Shown here piece by piece: positions 1 to 8,556 of a stretch of 64,000 bases of DNA. Made by a program: the position numbers and the translations under genes. Position 1 is the first letter of the stretch, and each line of letters opens with the position of its first letter. Source of the stretch: Roseomonas sp. E05. Lineage in GTDB: Bacteria > Pseudomonadota > Alphaproteobacteria > Acetobacterales > Acetobacteraceae. Under the pieces are notes generated by a model. It was given only the letters and a program-made list of their open reading frames with translations. It had not been told where the DNA came from and ran no database searches. The stretch covers positions 186,001 through 250,000 of the forward strand of contig NZ_JASIRT010000004.1 in assembly GCF_030063475.1 (NCBI RefSeq). The letters run 5' to 3'.

Positions 1-966
1 TGGTTCACCGCCAATGGCCGCGCGGTGGAGTACGAATGGTCCGAGGATGACGGCTTCGGCGCCATGGACGCCGCCATCCGCTTCATCGAGCAGGTGGACG
101 GGCGCGAGGGCGGCCGCATCAAGGGCTTCCTGACGCCGATGCAGGTGGACACCTGCTCCGAGGCCCTGCTGCGCCGCTCCGCCGAGGCCTCGCGCGCCAT
201 GGGCGTGCCGCTGGCGCTGCACGTCTCGCAATCCGTCCCCGAGTTCCACGAGATGACGCGGCGCAACGGCTGCACGCCGATCGAGTGGCTGAACGAGATC
301 GGCTTCCTCGGCCCCAACTGCATCCTCGGCCACTGCATCATCCCCGGCGAGAGCAGCTGGGCCAACTACCAGGCCGACGACATCGGCATCCTGGCCGATA
401 CCGGCGCCAACGTCGCCCATGCCGTCTGGGTCTTCGCCCGCCGCGGCATCGCCATGGAGAGCTTCGCGCGCTACCAGGCGCGCGGCGTCAACATGACGCT
501 GGCCACCGACACCTGTCCGCAGAGCATGATCGAGGCGCTGCGCTGGACCTCGGTGGTCAGCAAGGTCGTGGACCGCCGCACCCAGGTCGCCACCGCCGCC
601 GACGTCTTCAACGCCGCCACCCTGAACGGCGCCAAGGCGCTGGGCCGCGACGACCTCGGCCGCATCGCTCCCGGCGCCAAGGCGGACCTGCTGATCTGGA
701 AGGCGGATTCGCTGTTCATGACGCCGCTGCGCGACCCCATCCGCAACATCGTCTTCTCCGCCACGGCGGAGGACCTCGAGACCTCCATCATCGACGGCCG
801 CGTGGTGATGCAGGATGGCGTCGTGCCGGGCTACGACCCGGTGGAGCTCGGCCGCGCCGTGCAGGAAGGCGCCGAGGCCATGTGGGCCGGCATGAAGGAG
901 CGCGACTGGGCCGGGCGCGACATCGAGCAGCTCTCGCCCTCCAGCTTCCCGGCCTTCGCGGGCTGA
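1..966 (+). CDS. Amidohydrolase-family enzyme, 5' end outside the window
   Basis: The reading frame is open from base 1, so the start and the first metal-binding HxH motif lie upstream; 321 residues are visible. The rest of an amidohydrolase TIM barrel can be followed: a strand-5 histidine in ALHVSQS, a strand-6 histidine in LGHC, and the strand-8 aspartate in ATDTC. The usual closing segment GAKALGRDDLGRIAPGAKAD follows, where the second small domain resumes. This pattern fits the chlorohydrolase/cytosine-deaminase/SAH-deaminase branch, metal-dependent cytoplasmic enzymes that hydrolyse C-N or C-Cl bonds on ring compounds. The substrate cannot be read from the sequence. A family A hairpin lies 20 bp after the stop. 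Confidence 0.85.
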   Translation, partial: WFTANGRAVEYEWSEDDGFGAMDAAIRFIEQVDGREGGRIKGFLTPMQVDTCSEALLRRSAEASRAMGVPLALHVSQSVPEFHEMTRRNGCTPIEWLNEIGFLGPNCILGHCIIPGESSWANYQADDIGILADTGANVAHAVWVFARRGIAMESFARYQARGVNMTLATDTCPQSMIEALRWTSVVSKVVDRRTQVATAADVFNAATLNGAKALGRDDLGRIAPGAKADLLIWKADSLFMTPLRDPIRNIVFSATAEDLETSIIDGRVVMQDGVVPGYDPVELGRAVQEGAEAMWAGMKERDWAGRDIEQLSPSSFPAFAG

Positions 967-986
967 GGCAGCCCGGCGGCAGGAGC

Positions 987-1034
987 GGGGGAGAAGGAAT
1001 TCTCCCCCGGACCCCCCTCTTCTTTTTTTCTGCC
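987..1034 (+). repeat. Family A repeat, single half (hairpin plus T-run)
   Basis: Arms GGGGGAGAA (987-995) and TTCTCCCCC (1000-1008) enclose a 4-nt loop. They are followed by GGACCCCCC and a run of seven T, so it should act as a terminator for the amidohydrolase. It is an unpaired copy of the GAATTC-cored family seen throughout the window. Confidence 0.8.
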
Positions 1035-1165
1035 AGCCTGTCGCGCTTCCACCGGGTGCGAGGCCGTTCCGGCGAGGGAAGGCTTCCTCCCGCCGCCAGC
1101 GCGGCGGGCTGGGCTCCGTCTTTTCTCTGGGCACCCCGCCGATGGTTCAGTAAGGGTTCGTCATC

Positions 1166-1816
1166 ATGCCAGATCCGACCCAACTCGCCCTGTACTTCGC
1201 GGCGGCTTTCGTGCTCGCCGTCACGCCCGGCCCGGGCATCTTCTACGTCGCCGCGCGCACGCTCGCGGGCGGCCGTGCGGAAGGCGTGGCCTCCAGCTTC
1301 GGCACCGGCCTGGGCGGCATGGTCCACGTCCTCGCGGGCGGCCTGGGCGTTTCCGCCATCGTGCTCGCCAGCGCGGAACTCTTCACCGCCCTGAAGCTGA
1401 TCGGTGCCGCCTATCTGGTCTGGGTCGGCATCCGCACCTTCCAGTCCGCCCGCCGGGACGCGTCGGCGGTTCTGAATGGCGGGTCCGCGGCCCCGCCGGT
1501 CGGGCCGCGGCGGGCGTTCCGCGAGGGCGTGCTGGTCGAGGCGCTGAACCCGAAGACGGCGGCCTTCTTCCTGGCCTTCGTTCCGCAGTTCGTGGACCCG
1601 GCCCAGGGCCAGGTGGCCCTGCAGTTCGTGGTGCTCGGCTTCCTGTCGGTTCTGCTCAACACCCTTGCCGACCTCGTGGTCGCCTTTGCGGCGGGCCGCA
1701 TCCGGGAAGGCGCGGCGGCGCGTCCTGCCTTGATCCGCCGCCTCCGGGAGGCATCGGGCGCCGCGATGATCGCGCTCGGCCTCGGCCTCGCCCTGGCGAA
1801 GCGCCCCGCGACCTGA
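1166..1816 (+). CDS. LysE/RhtB-family amino-acid exporter
   Basis: This 216-residue integral membrane protein is of the usual LysE/RhtB length and exports amino acids or related small metabolites by proton-coupled transport. The family signature TPGPGIFYVAARTLAGG lies at about residues 18-34. Five to six hydrophobic segments follow, with a charged cytoplasmic loop at about 93-120 (RTFQSARRDA) and the conserved NPKTAAFFLAFVPQFVDP at about 127-145. The ATG at 1166 follows a TAAGGG stretch. It stands alone, convergent with the DASS transporter. The exported substrate is unknown. Confidence 0.9.
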   Translation: MPDPTQLALYFAAAFVLAVTPGPGIFYVAARTLAGGRAEGVASSFGTGLGGMVHVLAGGLGVSAIVLASAELFTALKLIGAAYLVWVGIRTFQSARRDASAVLNGGSAAPPVGPRRAFREGVLVEALNPKTAAFFLAFVPQFVDPAQGQVALQFVVLGFLSVLLNTLADLVVAFAAGRIREGAAARPALIRRLREASGAAMIALGLGLALAKRPAT

Positions 1817-1834
1817 AAACGGATGCGGGGGTCC

Positions 1835-1880
1835 GGGGGAACTCAGTTCCCCCGGCGGGGTCCAGGGGCGGAGCCCCTGG
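1835..1880. repeat. Family C hairpin pair between convergent genes
   Basis: Two perfect hairpins lie here: GGGGGAACT/AGTTCCCCC (1835-1853) and CCAGGGGC/GCCCCTGG (1862-1880). They sit between the 3' ends of the rightward LysE gene and the leftward DASS gene, so they probably serve as a bidirectional terminator. Confidence 0.75.
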
Positions 1881-1886
1881 GCGCCC

Positions 1887-3392
1887 TCACAGCACGCCCA
1901 TCATCGGCCAGAGCGTCGCCGAGAGCAGCAGGATGAGGCCGAAGCCGGCCAGCGTCACCACCAGCCCCACCTTGGCGAACTGCGCCATGCCGAAGGCGCC
2001 GGTGCCGTAGCAGAGCATGTTCTGCGGCGCGTTGGTCGGCAGGATGAAGCCGAAGGAGACCACGAAGCTCTGCACCAGCACGATGCCGAAGGCGGTTTCC
2101 TTCGAGACCGGCAGGGTCTGGGTGAAGGCGATGACGATCGGGATGAGCGTGCTGGCCAGCCCGGTGGCCGAGGCGAAGCCCAGGTGCAGCACGATGCTGA
2201 ACAGCGAGAGCGCGCCCACCACCGCCACCACCGGCAGCGTGCCGAGCCCGAGCTGGCCGAGCGTCGCCTGCGCCAGCCAGGCCGCCGCCCCGGTGCGGGA
2301 GAGCAGCAGGCCCAGCGAGATGGAGGCGGCGAAGAGCACCACCGTGCCCCAGGGCACCAGCTTTTCCGCCTGCGCCCAGTGCATCACCCCGATGCGCGGC
2401 ATCAGCAGCAGGGCGATGCCGAGCTGGGTGCTGGTGGCGGTGTCCAGCGGGTGCAGCCAGCCCTCGGTGGACCACAGCACCAGCAGCAGCAGGGCCACCG
2501 CCATCAGCCGCTTCTCCGGCGCGGTGACCGGGCCGAGCGCCGCCAGCTCGGCGCGCAGCTTCGCCTCCGCCGCGCCCTTCTCCGGCACCTCGGGCCGCAG
2601 CAGCAGCAGCGAGACGGCGAAGAGCACCGCGCACATGGCCAGCGTGAAGGGCAGGGCGGCGAGGAACCAGCCGCCCCAGGTGATGGTGTGGCCGAAGGCG
2701 GCCTGCATGAAGTTCAGGCTGATCAGGTTCTGCGCCGCGCCGGTCTTGATGCCGATGTTGAAGATCGAGCAGGCCTGCGCCGTCACCACCATCAGCGTGG
2801 CCCCCAGGCTGCTGGTCACCGGCAGGCCGAGCGCACTGGTGATGCCCACCATGATCGGGATGACGGCGCCGACGCGGGCGGTGGCGGAGGGGATGAACAG
2901 CGCCAGCACGAAGCCCACCAGCATGGCGCCGAGCGTCAGCCGCGTGGGCGAGAGGCCGACACGGCTCATCACCAGCAGCGCCACCCGGCGGTCCAGCCCG
3001 GTGAGCTTCAGCGCCACCGCCAGGAACAGCGCCGCCGCCACCAGCAGCACCGCGCTGGAGGAGAAGCCGGCCAGCATCAGGTTCAGCGCGCCGGCCGAGC
3101 CGAGCGGCGCCGTGGCATTGCCGAGCGGCTTGCCCATCAGCCCCACCACCGCCATGCCCACGAGCAGGACGGCGCTGGTGGCGGGCGAGACGCACTCGCT
3201 GATCCAGAGGGTGATGACCAGCGCCAGCAGTCCGAGCGAGACCTGCCCGGCCGGCGAGAGGCCCGCCGGCGTCGGCAGCGCCAGGACCAGGCCGTACAGC
3301 GCCAGCGCCAGCAACAGGAAGGCCAGCTTGCGGTTGGTGGCCGGCACGGTTGGCGAGCCGATGGGGGGTGAGGCGGCGGCGGTCTGCGGCAT
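1887..3392 (-). CDS. DASS-family (SLC13-like) dicarboxylate/sulfate symporter
   Basis: This protein of about 501 residues has a dozen hydrophobic segments and is of the size usual for divalent anion:sodium symporters, which import C4-dicarboxylates, citrate or sulfate. Both conserved substrate/sodium-binding hairpins are visible: FIPSATARVGAVIPIM in the first half and ILPTNAPQNMLCYGTGA near the C-terminus. A charged linker (PEKGAAEAKLRAEL) separates the halves. The ATG at 3392 is preferred over a TTG two codons upstream because GGAAGG lies 7 nt before the ATG but abuts the TTG. Substrate specificity is not deducible. Confidence 0.9.
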   Translation of the reverse strand: MPQTAAASPPIGSPTVPATNRKLAFLLLALALYGLVLALPTPAGLSPAGQVSLGLLALVITLWISECVSPATSAVLLVGMAVVGLMGKPLGNATAPLGSAGALNLMLAGFSSSAVLLVAAALFLAVALKLTGLDRRVALLVMSRVGLSPTRLTLGAMLVGFVLALFIPSATARVGAVIPIMVGITSALGLPVTSSLGATLMVVTAQACSIFNIGIKTGAAQNLISLNFMQAAFGHTITWGGWFLAALPFTLAMCAVLFAVSLLLLRPEVPEKGAAEAKLRAELAALGPVTAPEKRLMAVALLLLVLWSTEGWLHPLDTATSTQLGIALLLMPRIGVMHWAQAEKLVPWGTVVLFAASISLGLLLSRTGAAAWLAQATLGQLGLGTLPVVAVVGALSLFSIVLHLGFASATGLASTLIPIVIAFTQTLPVSKETAFGIVLVQSFVVSFGFILPTNAPQNMLCYGTGAFGMAQFAKVGLVVTLAGFGLILLLSATLWPMMGVL

Positions 3393-3525
3393 GGTCAATC
3401 CTTCCGGCCGGAAGGGCCGGGCAGCCCTCCCCTGATGGCGGGGAGAGATGCGCGGATTGCCGCGGCTTGGCCTTGACGGAGATCAATTCGGCGGCCCTTG
3501 GCCGCCGGCGCGGGAAACCCGCAGA

Positions 3526-3562
3526 AGGAAAAGATGGCGGTCCGGGGGAATTCCTTCCCCCA
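3526..3562. repeat. Family A repeat, single right half
   Basis: AAAAGATGGCGGTCC precedes the stem GGGGGAA/TTCCCCC (3544-3561, loop TTCC). This is the inverse orientation of the copy at 987. It lies upstream of the DASS gene and just past the 3' end of the small exported protein gene, so its A-rich side reads as a T-run for leftward transcripts. Confidence 0.7.
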
Positions 3563-3575
3563 GCCTGCTTCCTTC

Positions 3576-3977
3576 TCAGCGCAGGGCGCCGCCCATCTTG
3601 TCGAGCATTGCCGAGGCGGCGTTCACGCAGGCCTGCATCGACTCGCGCTCCGAGCACTCGATCGCGATGGAGTCGCTGCCGCGGCGCATCCGGAACGAGG
3701 CGCCCGAGGACACCGGCGGATGGTGCCGGCCCATCATCATCATCCGCCCGCCCGGACCTTGCCAGCCATCCGGGCGGCCGGGGCCGCCAGGGCCACCGGG
3801 TCCGCCAGGGCCACCGGGTCCGCCAGGGCCGCGCATCGGCGGGGAGGGGGGCGATTCGCTGCCCGCTGCCGGCGGGCTGCCATTGCCGGAGCCGGAAGGC
3901 GGGGCGGGCTGTGCGACGGCCAGCCCTGCCAGGCCGAGGCAAGCGGCCCCAACGACCGGAATCAGCATCCTGCGCAT
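3576..3977 (-). CDS. Exported small protein with Gly-Gly-Pro repeat region
   Basis: The 133-residue product begins with a clear signal peptide (MRRML then a hydrophobic core ending LAVAQP, cleavage near residue 22). A Pro/Ser/Gly-rich stretch follows, then about seven GGP units (residues about 50-68), a short MMMMGRHH segment, and a C-terminal domain with two cysteines (AIECSERESMQACVNAASAML). The GGP tract is encoded by an 18-bp tandem repeat at about 3780-3833, which may vary in copy number. AGGGAGA precedes the ATG. The function is unknown; a periplasmic location is inferred. The MMMMGRHH segment could bind metal, but that is speculation. Confidence 0.7.
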   Translation of the reverse strand: MRRMLIPVVGAACLGLAGLAVAQPAPPSGSGNGSPPAAGSESPPSPPMRGPGGPGGPGGPGGPGGPGRPDGWQGPGGRMMMMGRHHPPVSSGASFRMRRGSDSIAIECSERESMQACVNAASAMLDKMGGALR

Positions 3978-4086
3978 GATATTCTCCCTTCGTTCTCGGG
4001 AGGGCCGGACAGTGCCGCCCCCCTCTGCGGAAGGCTAACGCATGAGGGCGTGACGGTGTCGCACGCTTCGCAACAGAGTGTCGCGG

Positions 4087-4878
4087 CTACTTCTCCACGA
4101 AGGCCTTCTCGATGACGTAGTGGCCGGGGCGGTTGTTCGAGCCTTCCTCGAAGCCGCGCGCCTCCAGCAGCGCCTTCATCGAGGCCAGCATCTCCGGGCT
4201 GCCGCAGAGCATCACGCGGTCCTGTTCCGGCGAGATCGGCGGCAGGCCGAGATCGGCGCAGAGCTTGCCGCTCTCGATCAGGTCGGTGACGCGGCCCTGG
4301 TTGCGGAAGGCCTCGCGCGTGACGGTCGGGTAATAGACCAGCTTCTCCCGCACCAGCTCGCCCAGCAGCTCGTGCTGCGGCAGCTCCTGGCTCAGCCAGT
4401 CGTAATAGGCCAGCTCCTTCACCTCGCGCACGCCGTGCAGCAGCACCACGCGCTCGAAGCGGTCATAGACCTCCGGGTCCTTCACCAGCGACATGAAGGG
4501 CGCGAGGCCTGTGCCGGTGCCGAACATCCACAGCGTGCGGCCGGGCAGCAGGTTGTCCGGCACCAGCGTGCCGACCGGCTTGCGGCCGATCAGCACCTGG
4601 TCGCCGGGCTGGATGTGCTGCAGGCGGCTGGTCAGCGGCCCGTCCGGCACCTTGATGGAGAGGAACTCCAGAGAGGGGTCGTAGGGCGCCGAGACCATGG
4701 AATAGGCGCGCAGCAGCGGTTTGCCCTCCACCATCAGCCCGATCATCGCGAACTGCCCGGCCTGGAAGCGGAAGGCGGCGTCACGCGTGCAGCGGAAGGT
4801 GAACAGCCGGTCCGTCCAGTGATGGACGTGCTCGACCGTCTCGGTGAAGAAGGCGGCGTTGGGGGCGGGTGCGTTCAT
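4087..4878 (-). CDS. fpr: Ferredoxin/flavodoxin-NADP(+) reductase
   Basis: This 263-residue flavoenzyme moves electrons between NADPH and ferredoxin or flavodoxin. The FAD-binding motif LRAYSMVSAP is at about residues 59-68, followed by the second flavin segment GPLTSRLQHIQPGD. The NADP-binding domain starts with WMFGTGTGLAPFMSL, followed by LLHGVR and VMLCGSPEM. The C-terminus (GHYVIEKAFVEK) extends past the flavin in the way seen in bacterial subclass-I reductases. The start MNAPAP at 4878 gives the usual family length (about 258); the frame stays open further upstream but into non-conserved sequence. It is divergent from the acetyltransferase gene at 5000. Confidence 0.95.
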   Translation of the reverse strand: MNAPAPNAAFFTETVEHVHHWTDRLFTFRCTRDAAFRFQAGQFAMIGLMVEGKPLLRAYSMVSAPYDPSLEFLSIKVPDGPLTSRLQHIQPGDQVLIGRKPVGTLVPDNLLPGRTLWMFGTGTGLAPFMSLVKDPEVYDRFERVVLLHGVREVKELAYYDWLSQELPQHELLGELVREKLVYYPTVTREAFRNQGRVTDLIESGKLCADLGLPPISPEQDRVMLCGSPEMLASMKALLEARGFEEGSNNRPGHYVIEKAFVEK

Positions 4879-4999
4879 CGGCGGAAAGATTTGTCTCGGC
4901 CGCGCGCGGGACAAGCGCCTCCGCGGCGGAAAAGGAAGAGGTGGGGGGGAACGGCGCGGCTTGCGCCGCGGCGCCTTTGCGGTCCAGCCTTCGCCTATC

Positions 5000-5767
5000 A
5001 TGACAGCCGCCCCCGACGCCACACCCGAAGCCTCGCCTGCCGATCCTCCCGCAGCGCCCCCCGCGCGCGCCCCCGCGGCGCCCCCTGTGGGGCCGGAGGT
5101 CGATCCCACGCCCCGCCCGCTGCCCGCCCGCCTGCCGCATCGCGGCGGCGCCGTGACGCTGGAGCCGCTCGGCGTCCGCCATGCCGAGGAGCTGTGGGAG
5201 GCCACCCGCGGCGCGGAGGAGAGCTGGGCCTATATGGGCTACGGCCCCTTCCCGGACTTCCCCGGCTTCCGCCGCTTCATCGCCGGCTTCGCCACCACGC
5301 ATGACCCGATGGCCTGGGCGGTGCGGCCGCATGTCTCCGGCCGCGCCTCGGGCTGGCTGACGCTGATGGAGATCCAGCCGGCCAATGCCGCGATCGAACT
5401 GGGCAACATCTGGTTCGGTCCCCGCCTGCAGCGCACCCGCGCCGCGACGGAGGCGATGTTCCTGCTGATGCGCCACGCCATGGACGACCTCGGCTACCGC
5501 CGGCTGGTCTGGAAGTGCAACGCGCTGAACGCCCCCTCCCGCCGGGCGGCGGCGCGGCTCGGCTTCGTGCCGGAGGGGGTGCACCGGGCGCATCTGGTGG
5601 TGAAGGGGCGGCGGCGCGACACCGCCTGGTTCTCCATCCTGGAGGACGAGTGGCCCGCCCGGCGCGACGCCATCGCCGCCTGGCTGGCGGAGGGGAACTT
5701 CGACCACACCGGTGTGGCGCGGCGGCCACTCCGGGCCGGCGAGGGCGCGGAGCGGGCGGCGGGCTGA
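5000..5767 (+). CDS. GNAT acetyltransferase, RimJ/RimL type
   Basis: This 255-residue protein has an Ala/Pro-rich low-complexity N-terminus (residues 1-40) and then a GNAT fold of the RimJ/RimL type. Visible parts are LEPLGVRHAEELWEATRG at the domain start, IELGNIWFGPRLQRTRAATEA (strand 4 and the acetyl-CoA loop) and YRRLVWKCNALNAPSRRAAARLGFVPEG, the hallmark C-terminal half. Such enzymes acetylate N-terminal or small-molecule amines using acetyl-CoA. The ATG at 5000 is the first that keeps the domain and leaves the divergent promoter free. The acceptor is unknown. Confidence 0.85.
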   Translation: MTAAPDATPEASPADPPAAPPARAPAAPPVGPEVDPTPRPLPARLPHRGGAVTLEPLGVRHAEELWEATRGAEESWAYMGYGPFPDFPGFRRFIAGFATTHDPMAWAVRPHVSGRASGWLTLMEIQPANAAIELGNIWFGPRLQRTRAATEAMFLLMRHAMDDLGYRRLVWKCNALNAPSRRAAARLGFVPEGVHRAHLVVKGRRRDTAWFSILEDEWPARRDAIAAWLAEGNFDHTGVARRPLRAGEGAERAAG

Positions 5768-5879
5768 GGCGCCGAAGCGGCAGCCTGGGAACTTCGGCCG
5801 GCCTGCGTCGTTGCTCTGCCGACGTTACGGTGGCGCGCCAGGATGGCGCCCACCACCCTTCAGCGCCGGGGACCCTGCC

Positions 5880-6917
5880 ATGTCGCTCTTCAGCCGGTCG
5901 AAGACCATCCGCGAGCCAGCGCGCTCCAGTTCCGGGACGCCCTCCGGACGAAACCGTGAGGGCGCCCGGGAAAGCCGCGAGGGGCAGGGCCACGCTGCCC
6001 GCAATCCCTCGCAGATTCCCGCGCGCGGCTGGTGGAGCATCTTCAAGCGCGCCGCGATCGAGGCCAACAACGACCGGGTGATGACCGAATCCGCCGGCAT
6101 CACCTTCTACGCGCTGCTGTCCCTGTTTCCCGCCCTGACGGCGATGGTCTCGATCTACGGCCTCTTCGCCGATCCGCAGACCGTGCAGGAGCATGTCAGC
6201 ATGCTGAGCGGCTTCGTGCCCGGCGGCGGCATGGACATCATCAACGAGCAGTTGCAGCGCGTGACCTCCAGCCAGACCGGCGCGCTCGGCTTCGGCGCCA
6301 TCGTCGGTCTGCTCACGGCGCTCTGGAGCTCCAACCAGGGCACCAAGGCGATGTTCGACGCGCTGAACATCGTCTACGAGGAGGAGGAGAAGCGCGGCTT
6401 CGTCTATCGCACCGTGATCACCCTGGCCTTCACCCTGGGCGCGCTGGTGTTCACCCTGCTCGCCATCACCGGCATCGTGGTGCTGCCGGTGGTGCTGAAC
6501 TTCATCGGCCTGGGCGGCGCGGCGGAATGGCTGCTGCGGCTGGCGCGCTGGCCGATCCTGCTGCTGGCCATCACCGTGCTGCTGGCCGCGCTCTACCGCT
6601 TCGGCCCGAGCCGCGAGAAGGCGCGCTGGCGCTGGGTCACCTGGGGCGGCGTCTTCGCGGCGGTGGCCTGGGCGCTGCTCTCCTTCGGCTTCTCCTGGTA
6701 TGTCAGCAACTTCGGCGACTACGACGCCACCTATGGCTCGCTCGGCGCGGTCATCGGCTTCATGACCTGGATGTGGCTTTCCGGCATCGTCGTGCTGTTC
6801 GGCGCCGAGCTGAACGCCGAGATGGAGCACCAGACGGCGCGCGACACCACCACCGGGCCGGAGCAGCGGATGGGCCAGCGCGGCGCCGAGATGGCGGACA
6901 CGGTGGCCAAGGCCTGA
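5880..6917 (+). CDS. YihY/BrkB-family inner-membrane protein
   Basis: The 345-residue product has a charged, Arg/Ser-rich cytoplasmic N-terminus of about 55 residues. The YihY core starts at GWWSIFKRAAIEANNDRV and has six predicted membrane segments (for example ITFYALLSLFPALTAMVSIYGLF and IVVLPVVLNFIGLGG). The conserved SNQGTKAMFDALNIVYEEEEKRGF loop and SFGFSWYVSNFGDYDATYGSLG are present. The family was once called RNase BN, but that assignment has been withdrawn and no enzymatic role is established. The ATG at 5880 follows CCTGCC with no strong ribosome site, so the start is moderately certain. Confidence 0.88.
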   Translation: MSLFSRSKTIREPARSSSGTPSGRNREGARESREGQGHAARNPSQIPARGWWSIFKRAAIEANNDRVMTESAGITFYALLSLFPALTAMVSIYGLFADPQTVQEHVSMLSGFVPGGGMDIINEQLQRVTSSQTGALGFGAIVGLLTALWSSNQGTKAMFDALNIVYEEEEKRGFVYRTVITLAFTLGALVFTLLAITGIVVLPVVLNFIGLGGAAEWLLRLARWPILLLAITVLLAALYRFGPSREKARWRWVTWGGVFAAVAWALLSFGFSWYVSNFGDYDATYGSLGAVIGFMTWMWLSGIVVLFGAELNAEMEHQTARDTTTGPEQRMGQRGAEMADTVAKA

Positions 6918-6939
6918 GCCTGCCGCCGCCGACCCGGTT

Positions 6940-6957
6940 TCGTCATGCTTCCGTCAA
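6940..6957 (+). promoter_or_regulatory. Pho-box-like direct repeat upstream of the phytase-family gene
   Basis: TCGTCAT-GCTT-CCGTCAA has the two 7-bp repeats with a 4-bp spacer of a PhoB box (consensus CTGTCAT), with two mismatches per repeat. The spacer is identical to that of the perfect box at 39194. It ends 61 bp before the ATG at 7019, in the orientation expected for activating that gene. PhoB control is inferred. Confidence 0.4.
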
Positions 6958-7018
6958 GCGGCTGCAACCGGCCGGCCGTAACAGCCGGCTCCATCGGACC
7001 GAGGATGGAGAACCGGAC

Positions 7019-8395
7019 ATGCGTGCACTCCTGCTGGCGACCGCGGCGCTTCTCGGCCTGGGCGGCCCCGCCCGGGCCGCGGACATGAAGGTGGAGGCCC
7101 GGCTCGCCGGCCATGCCGTGCTGCCCGCCTATTCCATGGCCCTGCCGCCGGCCGACGCGCCGCGCGACGCGCTGGTCGCCGGCAAGTTCACCGGCGCGGC
7201 GCGCGAGGACCGGCCGGGCAGCCTGCCCGGCAGCACCGGCCCCGCCCCTGCCGGGCGCCCCACCGGCATCGCCCTGCCCTTCGTCGGCCAGCCCGTGCAG
7301 GGCTTCTCCGGCATCAAGCCGGTGGAGGGCGAGCCGGGCGCCTACTGGGTGCTGACCGACAACGGCTTCGGCAACAAGCGCAACAGCGGCGATGCGCTGC
7401 TGGCCTTCCGCAAGCTCCGCCCGGATTTCGCCACCGGCCAGGTGGCGGTGGAAAAGACGGTCTTCCTCTCCGACCCGGACCGGCGGGTGCCCTTCCGCAT
7501 CACCCATGAGGGCACCGATGCACGCTACCTGACCGGTGCCGACTTCGACCCCGAAAGCATCCAGCCGGCCCGGGACGGCAGCGGCTTCTGGATCGGCGAG
7601 GAGTTCGGCCCCTTCATCCTCCGCGTCGATGCCGAGGGGCGGGTGCAGCGGGTGGTCGAGACGAAGCTGGACGGCCAGCCGCTGCGCGGGCCGGACCACC
7701 CGGCGCTCTTCGTCGGCGCCACGCCCACCGCCGGGGCCGATTTCCGTGCCCGCCGCTCGGGCGGCTATGAGGGCATGGCCATGCTGCCCGATGGCAGCCG
7801 CCTCTGGGCGCTGCTGGAGCAGCCGCTCTACCGCGAGGGTTCCGACCAGCCCGAGGGCCCCTTCCTCCGCATGCTGGAGTTCGACACGGAGAAGGGCGAC
7901 TGGACCGGCCGCAGCCTGAAGCTGCGCCTGGCGCCGGGAGCCGTGGCGATCGGCGACTTCAACTTCATCGACGACCGTCGCGCCCTCGTGATCGAGCGCG
8001 ACAATGGCGAGGGCGACGCCTCGCTGGCCTGCGCCGAAGGGCAGAACCCGCCCGGCTGCTTCGCCACCCCCGCGCGGCTGAAGCGCGTCTCCCTGCTTGA
8101 TCTCGGCGAGCCGGATGCGGAAGGCTTCGTCCGCAAGCTGGCGCATGTCGATCTGCTGGACATCCGTGACCCGGAGGGCCTCGCCCGCCAGCGCGGCGAC
8201 CGCGCCGCCGAGGCCCCGCGCGAGCGCTTCGCCTTCCCCTTCGTCACCATCGAGAACGTGGCGCGGGTGGACGAGGAGCACATCATCCTCGGCAACGACA
8301 ACAACCTGCCCTTCAGCGCGGGGCGCCACCTGGCCCACGCCGACGACAACGAGATGATCCTGCTGCACGTGCCCGGGCTGCTGCGCGCCCGCTGA
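7019..8395 (+). CDS. Exported esterase-like protein of the phytase family
   Basis: The 458-residue product has a signal peptide (MRALLLATAALLGLGGPARAA, cleavage near residue 21) and an esterase-like-activity-of-phytase fold, a beta-propeller. Recognisable blocks are GFSGIKPVEGEPGAYWVLTDNGFG, FDPESIQPARDGSGFWIGEEFGPF, GYEGMAMLPDGSRLWALLEQPL, IGDFNFIDDRRALVIERDNGEGD and EEHIILGNDNNLPFS. Repeated Asp/Asn/Glu clusters suit calcium or phosphate-ester binding. The protein should act in the periplasm or outside the cell. GGATGGAGAA precedes the ATG. Together with the Pho-box-like site this suggests a phosphate-scavenging role, but the substrate is inferred only. Confidence 0.88.
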   Translation: MRALLLATAALLGLGGPARAADMKVEARLAGHAVLPAYSMALPPADAPRDALVAGKFTGAAREDRPGSLPGSTGPAPAGRPTGIALPFVGQPVQGFSGIKPVEGEPGAYWVLTDNGFGNKRNSGDALLAFRKLRPDFATGQVAVEKTVFLSDPDRRVPFRITHEGTDARYLTGADFDPESIQPARDGSGFWIGEEFGPFILRVDAEGRVQRVVETKLDGQPLRGPDHPALFVGATPTAGADFRARRSGGYEGMAMLPDGSRLWALLEQPLYREGSDQPEGPFLRMLEFDTEKGDWTGRSLKLRLAPGAVAIGDFNFIDDRRALVIERDNGEGDASLACAEGQNPPGCFATPARLKRVSLLDLGEPDAEGFVRKLAHVDLLDIRDPEGLARQRGDRAAEAPRERFAFPFVTIENVARVDEEHIILGNDNNLPFSAGRHLAHADDNEMILLHVPGLLRAR

Positions 8396-8556
8396 GCCTG
8401 CGGGCTGCCGCGCCGGAAACCTTCGCGCGGGGCCGGGGGTTCCCGGGCGGTGGGGCGCGGCGGCGTGCGGGCGGATGCGTCCCGCCGCTTGCCGTGCCCC
8501 GCCGCCCCGCTTAACCCCAGGGGCGAGAGACGAGTTCCCCTGCGGAGAGCCCCTGA

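Noticed and set aside
5880-6917. Calling the YihY-family gene ribonuclease BN
   Set aside because: That function belongs to a different protein (ElaC/RNase Z family); YihY has no shown nuclease activity.
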